IMG/VR virus record: IMGVR_UViG_3300025655_000169 | Span: 1-31,924 of that record | Length of the DNA stretch: 31,924 nt | Reading direction: 5' to 3' (one strand) | DNA from: a virus | Part shown: positions 1-8,126 of the stretch, piece after piece | Layout of the letters: the number at the start of each line of letters is the position of its first letter | How positions within the stretch are numbered: the stretch's first letter is position 1 | The notes under the pieces: generated by a model | Database searches by the model: none | Seen by the model: the letters and a program-made list of their open reading frames with translations, nothing else | Told to the model about the DNA's origin: nothing | Made by a program: the position numbers and the translations under genes

Positions 1-2
1 CT

Positions 3-983
3 GAGAGCGTCGGCGGGACTGCGGTCGCTGGTCTATGGCCGCGCGATGCTTATGCCGCGGGCTCCAGCGTAATCCTCACGGGGGCCGCTGGGAGCCTCAC
101 CATCACCGGCGCCTCGGGCGCCGCAGTGGCGGGCCTGGCGGCCTCAGGCGCCGCGGGAAGCCTCACCATCACCGGCGCCTCGGGCGCCGCAGTGGCGGGC
201 GCTACGCTAAGCGGAGCGGCTGCAACACTGACCATCACTGGCGCCTCTGGCGCCGTGCTGTCGGGCCGGGTCCTGGAAGGGCTGGCCACGACTCTGACGA
301 TCACCGGGCTGACTGGCGAGATCCCGGCCCAGGGCGAATTCCCCGGTTCGCCTGGCAGCCTGGCACTTGCCGGGCAGGCAGGCGTCATGACGCTCGGCGA
401 GGCGCTGGCGGGCGCAGCAGGATACCTCAGCCTTAGCGGCGCCGCGGGGGCCGCTCAGCTTGGGCTGGAAGTAAGCGGGACCCAGGGCTCGCTCAGCCTG
501 AGCGGTGAGGCCGGCGTCGTAGGCGCCGGGCTCGCTGTCGCTGGCGCCCGGGGCTCACTGTCCATTGCTGGCGCGGCTGGCGGCGCTGTGCTTGGCACCA
601 TCGCTGCCGCGCCCGCCGGATCGCTGGCCTTGACCGGTGTAGCAGGTGCCACATCAATCGGCGAGGTGCTGACTGGCGCGCAAGGCACACTGACCTTCGT
701 AGGACAGGCCGGCTCGCTGGACTTCGACGTAGACCTGGCGGGGGCGCCAGCGACTCTAACGCTCACCGGCGCGCAGGCCGCCCTGGTGTTCGGCAACGCC
801 CTGATCGGGTCCGCTGGCAGTTTCACGTTGGTGGGCAGGGCGGCGACGGTGACCGGCGTTACCATCCCCATCGTAAACTTTGAGCCAGTAGCGATTGTCA
901 TATCTGGTCTGTCCGACCCGGAGGACGGAACCATTACCGCCAGCATCACCGACCCGGAAGACGCACCCATCATCCTGAACTGA
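3..983 (+). CDS. 22-residue tandem-repeat virion protein (5' partial)
   Basis: The reading frame is open from the first bases of the window, so the true start lies upstream. From base 81 the protein is almost entirely a 22-residue repeat of the form G-x-x-G-S/T-L-x-h-x-G-x-x-G followed by a variable small-residue stretch; I count eleven good copies and a degenerate twelfth. Short alternating hydrophobic/small segments such as SLTITG, bounded by glycines, suggest a regular beta structure (solenoid or stacked strands). The last ~35 residues are not repetitive and are acidic (ISGLSDPEDG, SITDPEDAP). It sits first in the visible late operon, 10 bases before a small structural gene, so a surface, decoration or fibre role is plausible. 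I do not recognise the family. Function is inferred from position only. Confidence 0.75.
   Translation, partial: ESVGGTAVAGLWPRDAYAAGSSVILTGAAGSLTITGASGAAVAGLAASGAAGSLTITGASGAAVAGATLSGAAATLTITGASGAVLSGRVLEGLATTLTITGLTGEIPAQGEFPGSPGSLALAGQAGVMTLGEALAGAAGYLSLSGAAGAAQLGLEVSGTQGSLSLSGEAGVVGAGLAVAGARGSLSIAGAAGGAVLGTIAAAPAGSLALTGVAGATSIGEVLTGAQGTLTFVGQAGSLDFDVDLAGAPATLTLTGAQAALVFGNALIGSAGSFTLVGRAATVTGVTIPIVNFEPVAIVISGLSDPEDGTITASITDPEDAPIILN
81..872 (+). repeat. 66-bp (22-codon) tandem repeats inside the first CDS
   Basis: Twelve consecutive 66-base units start at 81, 147, 213, 279, 345, 411, 477, 543, 609, 675, 741 and 807. The first two are nearly identical in DNA (shared core from GGAAGCCTCACCATCACC onward), while later copies are conserved mainly in protein. 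This points to old duplication plus recent duplication or conversion at the 5' end. The last unit is degenerate. The array may continue upstream of the window in diverged form. Confidence 0.85.
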
Positions 984-993
984 GGACACACCC

Positions 994-1422
994 ATGGCCG
1001 TAGGCAATTTCACTTTTTACAACCAAGGCAAGGCCCGAGTGGCCGACATCGACCTCGATGCGGCTACCGTCGCGTGGGTCCTCCTGACCGACTCGTACAC
1101 CCCCGCCGCCACCCACGACGATTGGACTGACATCAGCGCCACCGAGTGCGCCGATGGAGACTACAGCGAGCAGAGCGTGGCCGTCACGGTGAGCGAGAGC
1201 GCTGGCACCGTCACCCTCGGCGTCTCTGGCAGCGAGGTTAGTTTCGGCACCTCTGTCACCATCACCGCCAAGTACCTGGTGGCCGTGATCGGTACTGCCG
1301 GCTCCCTAACCGGCACTGACAAGCTTATCGGCTACGCTGACCTGAGCTCCGGCGGCGGTTCCGTGAGCTCTGCCAGCTCCACCTTCAAGGTCACTTACGC
1401 CTCCGGGTTCGCCACCTACTGA
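994..1422 (+). CDS. small virion structural protein (tail or head-tail region)
   Basis: 142 residues starting at ATG 994, with GAGGA seven bases upstream. The N-terminus (GNFTFYNQGKARVADIDLD, then VAWVLLTDSYTP) follows the pattern of small phage proteins that open with a short beta region followed by a VxLLTDSYTP-like motif and a conserved H-D/W segment (THDDWTDI). Such proteins commonly lie between head and tail genes in podovirus and siphovirus clusters. The rest is Ser/Thr/Gly-rich and probably beta-sandwich. It lies between the repeat protein and the adaptor-like gene, with one base separating it from the latter. The exact role (decoration, stopper or tail) cannot be decided from sequence. 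Confidence 0.65.
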   Translation: MAVGNFTFYNQGKARVADIDLDAATVAWVLLTDSYTPAATHDDWTDISATECADGDYSEQSVAVTVSESAGTVTLGVSGSEVSFGTSVTITAKYLVAVIGTAGSLTGTDKLIGYADLSSGGGSVSSASSTFKVTYASGFATY

Positions 1423-1423
1423 T

Positions 1424-2098
1424 ATGAACTTCCTCCAGATATGCCAACGGGCCCGGGAGAAGTGCGCCATCACCGGCGCCGGGCCGTCCACTGTTACCGG
1501 GCAGACAGGGACATTGCTACGTCTGATCGACTGGGTAAACGAGGCCTGGCTGGAGATTCAGGGGGCCCACGACGACTGGGACTTTCTGTGGCTGCGCGGG
1601 ACCTTCGACACGCAGGAGACGAGCCCCGGGGTCTACGCCAGGGACTACGACCTCGGCAGTAACGTGCAGCGAGTGAACCCGCTGAGCGTGACCTGCTACG
1701 ACTCGGACGGCGAGACCGAGGAGTGGCGCCTGGTGGAGATACCTTATGCCAGGTACCGCAACCAGACCGATATCGGCGTGAACACGGCCCAGCGCCCGAC
1801 CCAGTTCGTGATCATGCCGAACGACGTGATGCGTCTGTACCCGAGGCCCGACGGCGTCTACACCCTGCAGTTCGACTACTACAAGATGCCGAGTGCGATG
1901 TCGGAAAACACCGATGAGCCGGAGCTGGCCGAGGAGCACCTGCAGTGGGCGATCATCTACGGCGCCATGCGCCGGTACGCCCTGTATGAGAACGCGCAGG
2001 AGGTGCTGATTGAGGCCGAGGCTGGCTATCGCCAGGTGATGAACCTCGTGCGGCGCAAGCACCTGCCGGCGATCGCTATGGGAGCGCCCCTGGCGTGA
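1424..2098 (+). CDS. head-tail adaptor-like protein (T7 gp11 / P22 gp4 position)
   Basis: 224 residues. The N-terminal helix (MNFLQICQRAREKCAITG), a WVNEAWLEIQ helix, an aromatic segment (DDWDFLWLRG) and a C-terminal helical stretch ending in the LVRRKHLP region match the usual plan of phage adaptor/connector proteins that dock under the portal: helix bundle, beta domain, then a long tail helix. It overlaps the next gene by 4 bases (GTGA), and that gene looks like a tail hub/nozzle. This is the normal adaptor-then-nozzle order of short-tailed phages. Family assignment rests on pattern and order, not on a catalytic motif. Confidence 0.6.
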   Translation: MNFLQICQRAREKCAITGAGPSTVTGQTGTLLRLIDWVNEAWLEIQGAHDDWDFLWLRGTFDTQETSPGVYARDYDLGSNVQRVNPLSVTCYDSDGETEEWRLVEIPYARYRNQTDIGVNTAQRPTQFVIMPNDVMRLYPRPDGVYTLQFDYYKMPSAMSENTDEPELAEEHLQWAIIYGAMRRYALYENAQEVLIEAEAGYRQVMNLVRRKHLPAIAMGAPLA

Positions 2099-3648
2099 AG
2101 CTTCCTCCAAACGATGTCAAGACCATCGTGCTGGGCGAGGGTGAGGACCTGGTGACCCCGGCCGTCAAGCGAGACGGCGGCGCCGCCATCTACACCTTGA
2201 ACTACGAGGTGGCGGTGGATGGTGGGTACCGGCGTGTCGAGGGCTACGAGCGCCTCGACGGGCAGACAGCCCCATCGGCCGGCGGCACCCGCGGGGATAT
2301 CCTGGCTGTGCCGGGCTCCGGTGGCATCCTCGGCGTAGCGGTCTACGATGGCGACGTCTACGCCTTTCGCGACAACGCGGGCGGCACAGCCGTGGACCTG
2401 TACAAGGCAACGGCGTCGGGCTGGTCGCAGGTTACGCTGTCCAACGCCATCACCGCGGGGGCCAGGATCGATCACTTGGCCTACAACTTCACGGGCGCGG
2501 TGAGCGGCAAACGCCTGTACTGGGCCAACGGCAATGACCGCTGCATCGAGTTCGACGGCACGACCGACACCCAGCTGACCGGCACTGGCGCTCCGACGGC
2601 CCCGCAGCACCTGGCCGCGGCGGGCAACCGTCTGGTACTGTCCTCGGCCGGCGGGCAGGTGGACCTCTCGCCTGTCGGTACGCCGACCAGCTCAGACTGG
2701 ACCGTGACGGGCGGCAGCATCAACATGGGCGACGAGGTCACGGCGATGATCCCGCACGTCGCTGGCGCTCTGACCGTACTGTGCGCAGAGCGCATCAACA
2801 TACTGAACGAAGTGGCCGGCAGCCTCAGCAATGCCAGCATGCAGGAGCACACCTCGCACACCGGCGCCAGGGAGTGGACATCGCAGCGCTTCACCGACGT
2901 GCTGTTCCTGGACACGTTCGGCGTGTCCAGCCTATCCGCCACGCAGGCCTATGGCGACTTCGAGATGAACTCGTTGTCGCGCAGGGTGAAGCCGCTGGTG
3001 GATTATTGGCGGCCAAGCGCTGCAGCGTCGGTAGTCTCGCGTCGCAAGAACCAGTACAGGCTCTACTTTCCCGACTCCGATAACGGGGTGACCGACGTCC
3101 TGACCGGTACCCGGGTGGGCGATAGCATGCGCTGGGCGCGCGGAAAACTAGGCTTCGTGCTGACCTGCGTCACCAGTGCCGAGATCGACGGCGAGGAGCG
3201 CCTGTTCGCGGGCTCCACCTCCGGCATGGTGTATGAGCTCGACGTTGGCAGTGACTTCGATGGCGAGGAGATACTGGCCATCCTGCGCCTGCCGTTCAAC
3301 CACTTGGGAACCCCCAGCGCGTTGAAGCGCTTTCGCCGCATCTGGGCCGACGTCAGCACCCCGGCACAATTCGACGCTTCGCTGTCTGTGGAGATCAACT
3401 ACGCCGACCCCGATACCCCGCCGTCGGTACGGATGACCGACGAGTTACTTGGCGGGGGCGGCATGTGGAGCGTGGATCGCTGGAGCGAGTTCGCTTGGTC
3501 CGCCAGGCAGCTCGGGGAGCTGGAAGCACAGCTCGCCGGCTCCGGCATGAACGTGGGTATCATCCTCTCGTCCCGAGGTGACGACGTTCCTGTACACACT
3601 TGGCAGTCTGTACGCATAAAATATACGACGAGGGCCATTGACCGATGA
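2095..3648 (+). CDS. tail hub/nozzle-like protein (P22 gp10 / T7 gp12 position)
   Basis: 517 residues with a GTG start overlapping the previous stop (GTGA). The N-terminus (PPNDVKTIVLGEGEDLVTPAV) and the NYEV...YRRVEGYERLDG segment are typical of large beta-rich podovirus tail proteins that cap the adaptor ring. The middle contains repeated beta blades with Gly-rich turns (YDGDVYAFRDN, GKRLYWANGNDRCIEFDG, RLYFPDSDNGV), consistent with a propeller-like fold. The C-terminus is beta-rich. It is followed by the tail fibre with a 4-base overlap. It probably forms the tail tube end and closes the DNA channel. The role is inferred from pattern and gene order. Confidence 0.6.
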   Translation: MKLPPNDVKTIVLGEGEDLVTPAVKRDGGAAIYTLNYEVAVDGGYRRVEGYERLDGQTAPSAGGTRGDILAVPGSGGILGVAVYDGDVYAFRDNAGGTAVDLYKATASGWSQVTLSNAITAGARIDHLAYNFTGAVSGKRLYWANGNDRCIEFDGTTDTQLTGTGAPTAPQHLAAAGNRLVLSSAGGQVDLSPVGTPTSSDWTVTGGSINMGDEVTAMIPHVAGALTVLCAERINILNEVAGSLSNASMQEHTSHTGAREWTSQRFTDVLFLDTFGVSSLSATQAYGDFEMNSLSRRVKPLVDYWRPSAAASVVSRRKNQYRLYFPDSDNGVTDVLTGTRVGDSMRWARGKLGFVLTCVTSAEIDGEERLFAGSTSGMVYELDVGSDFDGEEILAILRLPFNHLGTPSALKRFRRIWADVSTPAQFDASLSVEINYADPDTPPSVRMTDELLGGGGMWSVDRWSEFAWSARQLGELEAQLAGSGMNVGIILSSRGDDVPVHTWQSVRIKYTTRAIDR

Positions 3649-5159
3649 CTTATTACACCCGGACGTTCGACAAGAACCCCGGCGACAGCGCGAACGAAGC
3701 CGAACTCGAGAGCGAATTCGACGCCGTGGCGACCGGCTTCCAGTCGGTCGAGGGCGACGTTGACAACGTCGTGCGATTCACCAATGCGGACTTCACCGCC
3801 CAGACCTCCGCAGCCAACGCTGCGACCCGAGCCAACTCGGTGATCGGTTTCGATGGCAGCGGAGATTTGGAATTAAAGGCTAGCTACGACACGGTGCTGA
3901 GCGATTGCCAGACCGCGCAGACTGCAGCGGAAGCGGCGCAGACGGCGGCAGAGGCTGCACAGACGGCCGCCGAGACGGCCGAGACCAACGCCGAGACGGC
4001 CGAGACCAACGCGGAGACGGCACAAGCCAACGCGGAGACGGCACAAGCCAATGCCGAGGCTGCCGAGACCAACGCAGCCTCGGCCCAGGGCTACGCCGAG
4101 GAGTGGGCGAACACGGCGGAGGATTCGCTGGTTTCCGTCGCCGCCGGCGGCGACGGGGCGACCGAATACTCCGCGCGGCACTGGGCCGCGAAGGCGGCGG
4201 CGGCCGCTACGGCGTATTCGGCAGACCCTGGCATTGAAAACCTGCTCATCAACGGCGACATGCGGTTCAACCAGCGCGGGGAGTCCTACGTCACGGCTGA
4301 TGGCTTCCCGGCTGATCGGTGGCATATCGGCGGCTTGGGAACTACGTGGTCGAGTCAAAAGGTGCAGTTCGACCATACGGCGCACCCGATTGCCTCGCGC
4401 CCCGACAGCTACGTCGTCACTGCGGTAACGGCTGGCGCGGGAACCTCGGACTATGTGCTGTTTGGTCAGGCTGTTGAGGGGGTGAGGAACACTGCCGGGC
4501 GCACGCTAACGCTGTCGTATTGGGCTAAAGCGAACAGCAGCAGTCTAAAGGTCGCCATCGAAACGCAGCAGTACATGGGCACAGGCGGTTCCGCCGTCAA
4601 TATCGACTATCAAGGGCAGCAAACCCTCACAACTGGCTGGGTCGAATACCATCACACCTTCACGCTTGATGATCTGTCAGGTGCCACGTTCGGCACTGCC
4701 GGGACAGATTGCCTGTACGTCTTTTTCTGGCTGGATAGCGGCAGCGTATTCGACGCACGAAACGGTGGCATGGGGCACCAAAGCGGAAACATCTACATCG
4801 CGGATGTTCGGCTGTATTTTGGCGGCCAGCAACTTGATGTGGAGCGGCGCGGCGATGCGCAGGAGCTGGCCATGTGCCAGCGATACTACCAGTGCTCCGA
4901 CATAGACAACGCCGGGTCAACGATAAACTGGTCGGGCAATAACACAGTCGCCGTGTCGTATTTCGCAGGCAGAGCCTTTGCTGTGCAGATGCGAGCCATA
5001 CCGGATGTGTCTGGGTCATCCGCCTCTGCTTCTGGGTTTAGCACCAGCATCAACCTAAGTGCATCGGCAATGGGCATAAGAGATGTGCGGGCGTCAACTT
5101 CTGGCGGCGCCGGGAACTATTTCAGAACGCATTGGGAAGCCGAAGCGGAGTTTTTCTAA
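3645..5159 (+). CDS. tail fibre / receptor-binding protein
   Basis: 504 residues, starting in ATGA with the upstream gene. Residues ~1-75 form an anchor region (YYTRTFDKNPGDSANEAELESEFDAV) like those that attach phage fibres. Residues ~85-165 are an Ala-rich heptad-like coiled coil made of repeated TAAEAAQ and TNAETAE units. The C-terminal half begins with NLLINGDMRFNQRG, a common opening of phage fibre tip domains with a jelly-roll, carbohydrate-binding-like fold, and includes the AQELAMCQRYYQ motif frequent in fibre ends. The C-terminal part is visibly less G+C-rich than its neighbours: 4921-4980 is 32 of 60 G+C. This fits exchange of receptor-binding modules. No enzymatic motif was seen. 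Confidence 0.8.
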   Translation: MTYYTRTFDKNPGDSANEAELESEFDAVATGFQSVEGDVDNVVRFTNADFTAQTSAANAATRANSVIGFDGSGDLELKASYDTVLSDCQTAQTAAEAAQTAAEAAQTAAETAETNAETAETNAETAQANAETAQANAEAAETNAASAQGYAEEWANTAEDSLVSVAAGGDGATEYSARHWAAKAAAAATAYSADPGIENLLINGDMRFNQRGESYVTADGFPADRWHIGGLGTTWSSQKVQFDHTAHPIASRPDSYVVTAVTAGAGTSDYVLFGQAVEGVRNTAGRTLTLSYWAKANSSSLKVAIETQQYMGTGGSAVNIDYQGQQTLTTGWVEYHHTFTLDDLSGATFGTAGTDCLYVFFWLDSGSVFDARNGGMGHQSGNIYIADVRLYFGGQQLDVERRGDAQELAMCQRYYQCSDIDNAGSTINWSGNNTVAVSYFAGRAFAVQMRAIPDVSGSSASASGFSTSINLSASAMGIRDVRASTSGGAGNYFRTHWEAEAEFF

Positions 5160-5705
5160 ATGATTCAGCACAATATTCTGTCCGCCAAGCGTGGACCATC
5201 GGAGCAGGCTCCGCTTCGGGTTACAACTGATGGCGGAAAAGAGTGGTTCGTTCAATGGCCCGGCGCGTCAGGCATGGCGGCTAGGGTGCAGGGATGGATC
5301 GACGAAGGCAATAGTATCGCCGCGCATCAGCGATTCGCGAATATCGAACAGGCCAGGGAACACCAGACCAGGGCCGCATACCGCAAAGCAAAAGCACTGC
5401 TCGACGACGCGACAGCCGACTACAGCCCGGCGGAAATGGCCGCATGGACCGAGCTGGAGGCGGAGGCGCGAGCCGTTGTCGATGACGGCGCAGCCCCCGG
5501 TAGGCTAATGGCCGATGAAGTGGCGCACGGGAAGCGTAGTGTAGCCGTGCTGGCCTCCACGGTCACCGCCAAGGCGGATGCCCTGCGGACGTTGCGATCG
5601 GCTGTAATAGCTGCCAGGACCGCACTGGCGGATCAGATCGCCGTGGCCGCCTTGCCGGAGCTGGAATCACTGGACCCGGGCGACCCCACCCACTGGCCGA
5701 GTTAA
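5160..5705 (+). CDS. tail-fibre-associated protein (possible fibre assembly factor)
   Basis: 181 residues whose ATG follows the fibre stop codon with no gap. The N-terminus (NILSAKRGPSEQAPLRVTTDGGKEWFVQWPG) is beta-like; the remainder is helical, with many Ala, Glu and Arg residues (EHQTRAAYRKAKALLDD; WTELEAEARAVVDDG). It ends in LESLDPGDPTHWPS. Genes at this position often encode a fibre chaperone or a short second fibre part, and this one shares the lower G+C of the fibre tip at its 5' end, which suggests they move together. No motif proves the role. Confidence 0.5.
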   Translation: MIQHNILSAKRGPSEQAPLRVTTDGGKEWFVQWPGASGMAARVQGWIDEGNSIAAHQRFANIEQAREHQTRAAYRKAKALLDDATADYSPAEMAAWTELEAEARAVVDDGAAPGRLMADEVAHGKRSVAVLASTVTAKADALRTLRSAVIAARTALADQIAVAALPELESLDPGDPTHWPS

Positions 5706-5718
5706 TCTGGAGACTATC

Positions 5719-7689
5719 ATGGGCCTATTAGACAGTCTGAAAGCCGCGAGCCGGGCAGCTTTGCAAAATGCGGGCGTGGCTTATGACACGTCCTACGACA
5801 CCCCTACCACGCGGAGCGTTATCCCTACGGGCACCACGTCGCTGACGCCGACCGTTACCCAGCGCAGCGCGTCTGCCACCAGTCCGACGGGCGGCGCGGC
5901 GACTACCGGGGCGCCATCCCTGCTGACCAAGGCACAGAAGGCGGCCAGCGCAGGCAGTGCGCCGACCTACAGCGACAACCAGTACAAGACGCTGGCGGCG
6001 CAGATGGGGATCGGCACGGGCGCATTCCGGCAGGATGCGGCGAACCTGGCCGACATCAAGAAACAGGTGGACGCCAAACTGTACACCAGCCCCGTAGCCG
6101 TGGCCGCGAAGGAAAACCCGCCCGTCTCCATCGACACAGGGTACACCGGCGCCAACGCGATCCAGACCACGAACGCGGACCAGGCGGAGGCTGGCTACTG
6201 GAAGCAGCAGGCGCTGGATATGGGCCTCGGGTCGGCATCGTGGCGGCAGAACGCGGACATCAGCGAGATCAAGGACGTGGTGCAGAAGGCGAGCTGGGGG
6301 CTGCCGTACACCATCAACTACCAGATGCCGGGCACGGGCACCGACATCAACCTGCCGGATCGTGTCGGCACCAGCTACCCGGGGATGAAGTACGTCCAGT
6401 ACGCGGACGGCACCTGGGGCTGGGCTACGGACAGCGGCGATCCGAATGCCACGAATTACTGGGGCAGCAGCGGCGTCAACACCATGATCGAGCAGATGGC
6501 CGGTGCCGGGCTGAACCCGATGGCGAACGGCTATATCCCGGGCGTCGGGCCCGCGCCGGGGCTTCAGGGCTGGTACGAAAACTACGACACCCTGCGCGGC
6601 CAGTACCGTGGCTATGCCGGGTATCTGGATGCCACCTACCCGGGCGGCTACGCCCAGTGGCAGAAGGATTACGGCAACGCCCAGGCGGAGTCCTTCGGCG
6701 TGACGCCCAACGCTGACAATAGCAGCATCGTGGGCGGCGGCGGAACGACTCCGGGAACGACTCCGGGAACGACTCCGGGAACGACCCCGGGAACGGCCCC
6801 GGGAACGACCCCGGGAACGACTCCAGGAACGACCCCGGGAACGACTCCAGGAACGACTCCGGGCGATGGTGGCAGTGGCGACTACAACCCGGCGCCCCTG
6901 GGCGATCCCTACACCACGCACGACCGGCTGCTCTACGACCCCTATACCGGGCATATCAACTGGCAGACTGAGACGACCCAGGGCCAGCTCGAGAACATGC
7001 TGGCGGAGAACAGCCCCCTGCTCGAGCGCACCCGGCAGCAGGCCCTTGAACAGGCCAACGCCCGGGGGCTGCTCAATAGCTCCATGGCGATGGGAGCGGC
7101 TACCAACGCCGTTATCGACCAGGCGAAGGACATAGCCGCGTCAGATGCCTCGGCCTACCGCAACCAGGCCCTGCAGAACCAGTCGGACATCAACACGGCA
7201 CTGCGCGACATATTCGGCGCCGAGTCTGGTCTGGCGCAGATCGACCGTCAGTCCCTGTGGCAGCAGTCGGCCATGCGCCTGGAAGGCGCGATCAAGGCGG
7301 ACTTGGCTACGCTGGACGCAAGCCTGGCGGTGGGCCTGGAGGAAATGAAGCAGAAGTACGGCATCTACCTGGAGAACCTGAAGCTCGGCGGCGAGGCCAG
7401 CAACACGTTCGCCAACCAGGCCGCGACGCTGTACGACGGGGCCCTGCGCTCGATCTCCAATATCGGCGCCCAGGACCTGACGCCCGAGCAGTACGCGCGG
7501 GCCGTGGACGACATCATCGCGAGCCTCGACAAGGCCCTGGCGTTCAATGCGGCCATTTACGGAATGGACTACACGCCTGGCAGCGGGACCCCAGACCCGA
7601 TCGTTACCATACCCCCGGGCGAGTCTGACGGGACCAACGACGGACCCCCAGACCCCGCCGACATCATCCCCTCTGACTCGTACGGCTGA
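5719..7689 (+). CDS. internal virion-like protein with TTPG linker
   Basis: 656 residues, ATG 5719 with TGGAG upstream. Residues 1-~330 contain two similar short modules (YKTLAAQMGIGTGAFRQDAANLADIKK and WKQQALDMGLGSASWRQNADISEIKD), an internal duplication. Residues 343-382 are ten TTPG/TAPG units forming a flexible linker. The C-terminal part has NSPLLERTRQQALEQANARG and LLNSSMAMGAATNAVIDQAK, a pattern I recognise from uncharacterised podovirus internal or core proteins, followed by long amphipathic helices. It precedes other putative ejection proteins. Its role in DNA delivery is inferred from this pattern and its position. Confidence 0.6.
   Translation: MGLLDSLKAASRAALQNAGVAYDTSYDTPTTRSVIPTGTTSLTPTVTQRSASATSPTGGAATTGAPSLLTKAQKAASAGSAPTYSDNQYKTLAAQMGIGTGAFRQDAANLADIKKQVDAKLYTSPVAVAAKENPPVSIDTGYTGANAIQTTNADQAEAGYWKQQALDMGLGSASWRQNADISEIKDVVQKASWGLPYTINYQMPGTGTDINLPDRVGTSYPGMKYVQYADGTWGWATDSGDPNATNYWGSSGVNTMIEQMAGAGLNPMANGYIPGVGPAPGLQGWYENYDTLRGQYRGYAGYLDATYPGGYAQWQKDYGNAQAESFGVTPNADNSSIVGGGGTTPGTTPGTTPGTTPGTAPGTTPGTTPGTTPGTTPGTTPGDGGSGDYNPAPLGDPYTTHDRLLYDPYTGHINWQTETTQGQLENMLAENSPLLERTRQQALEQANARGLLNSSMAMGAATNAVIDQAKDIAASDASAYRNQALQNQSDINTALRDIFGAESGLAQIDRQSLWQQSAMRLEGAIKADLATLDASLAVGLEEMKQKYGIYLENLKLGGEASNTFANQAATLYDGALRSISNIGAQDLTPEQYARAVDDIIASLDKALAFNAAIYGMDYTPGSGTPDPIVTIPPGESDGTNDGPPDPADIIPSDSYG
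6745..6864 (+). repeat. 12-bp tandem repeat encoding (TTPG)10
   Basis: Ten 12-base units (ACGACTCCGGGA and close variants with CCC, GCC or CCA) encode TTPG, once TAPG. They form residues 343-382 of the internal virion-like protein and probably a stiff Pro/Gly linker. Synonymous differences between units show that the array is not entirely recent. Copy number is likely to vary between related phages. Confidence 0.9.
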
Positions 7690-8126
7690 TGCTACGCAAG
7701 GCAACGGAGAAGGACACTGCGGCGATCGTCGCACTGCTTGTGGAGGCTAAGCAGGGTTCCCCCTATGCCGACCTCCCTCTGCACCGCGGCGCGATCACCC
7801 GGATGGTGGCGAGGCTGGTCGCCGGGGGTTGCTGCTGGGTCAGGACTCGGGGCCGGCACACGGTGGCCTGCGCCATCGGGCAACTGGCCGATAACCTGTA
7901 CGGGTACCGGGTGCTGTCGGTCCACGCCGTGGTGGGCGGCGGGGGTTTCTGGCTGCTGCGCAAGCTGGTGGAGCAGGCGAGAGAGGCGAACGCGACCGGC
8001 GTGTGGATGGGCACGTCGCTCGCGTCAGACGATGAACAATTCAGCGGCTTGGCCGAAGCTCTCGGCGGGTCGCGCACGGGCTCAACCTATGAGGTGCAAA
8101 CATGGCAGCAGCAATTCCTGCAGTAG
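7689..8126 (+). CDS. GNAT-like acetyltransferase within the virion operon
   Basis: 145 residues; the ATG overlaps the previous stop (TGATG). The start (LRKATEKDTAAIVALLVEA) is the usual first strand and helix of a GNAT fold. The central strand (LSVHAVVGGGG) followed by FWLLRKLVEQARE matches the acetyl-CoA-binding strand, Gly-rich turn and helix, although the pyrophosphate loop is not a textbook RxxGxG. It ends with AEALGGSRTGSTYEVQTW, like the final strands of the family. Small GNAT genes between internal virion genes occur in several podoviruses. The acceptor is unknown; a virion or host protein is possible. The gene overlaps the next by 25 bases. Confidence 0.6.
   Translation: MLRKATEKDTAAIVALLVEAKQGSPYADLPLHRGAITRMVARLVAGGCCWVRTRGRHTVACAIGQLADNLYGYRVLSVHAVVGGGGFWLLRKLVEQAREANATGVWMGTSLASDDEQFSGLAEALGGSRTGSTYEVQTWQQQFLQ

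Noticed and set aside
81-872. CRISPR-like or intergenic repeat array
   Set aside because: Units are adjacent, 66 bases, in frame and vary at silent and non-silent positions. They encode a repeat protein.
5728-6954. 408-codon minus-strand frame with Arg/Ser-rich repeats
   Set aside because: The repeats are the complement of the TTPG linker. No start signal or operon context on that strand.
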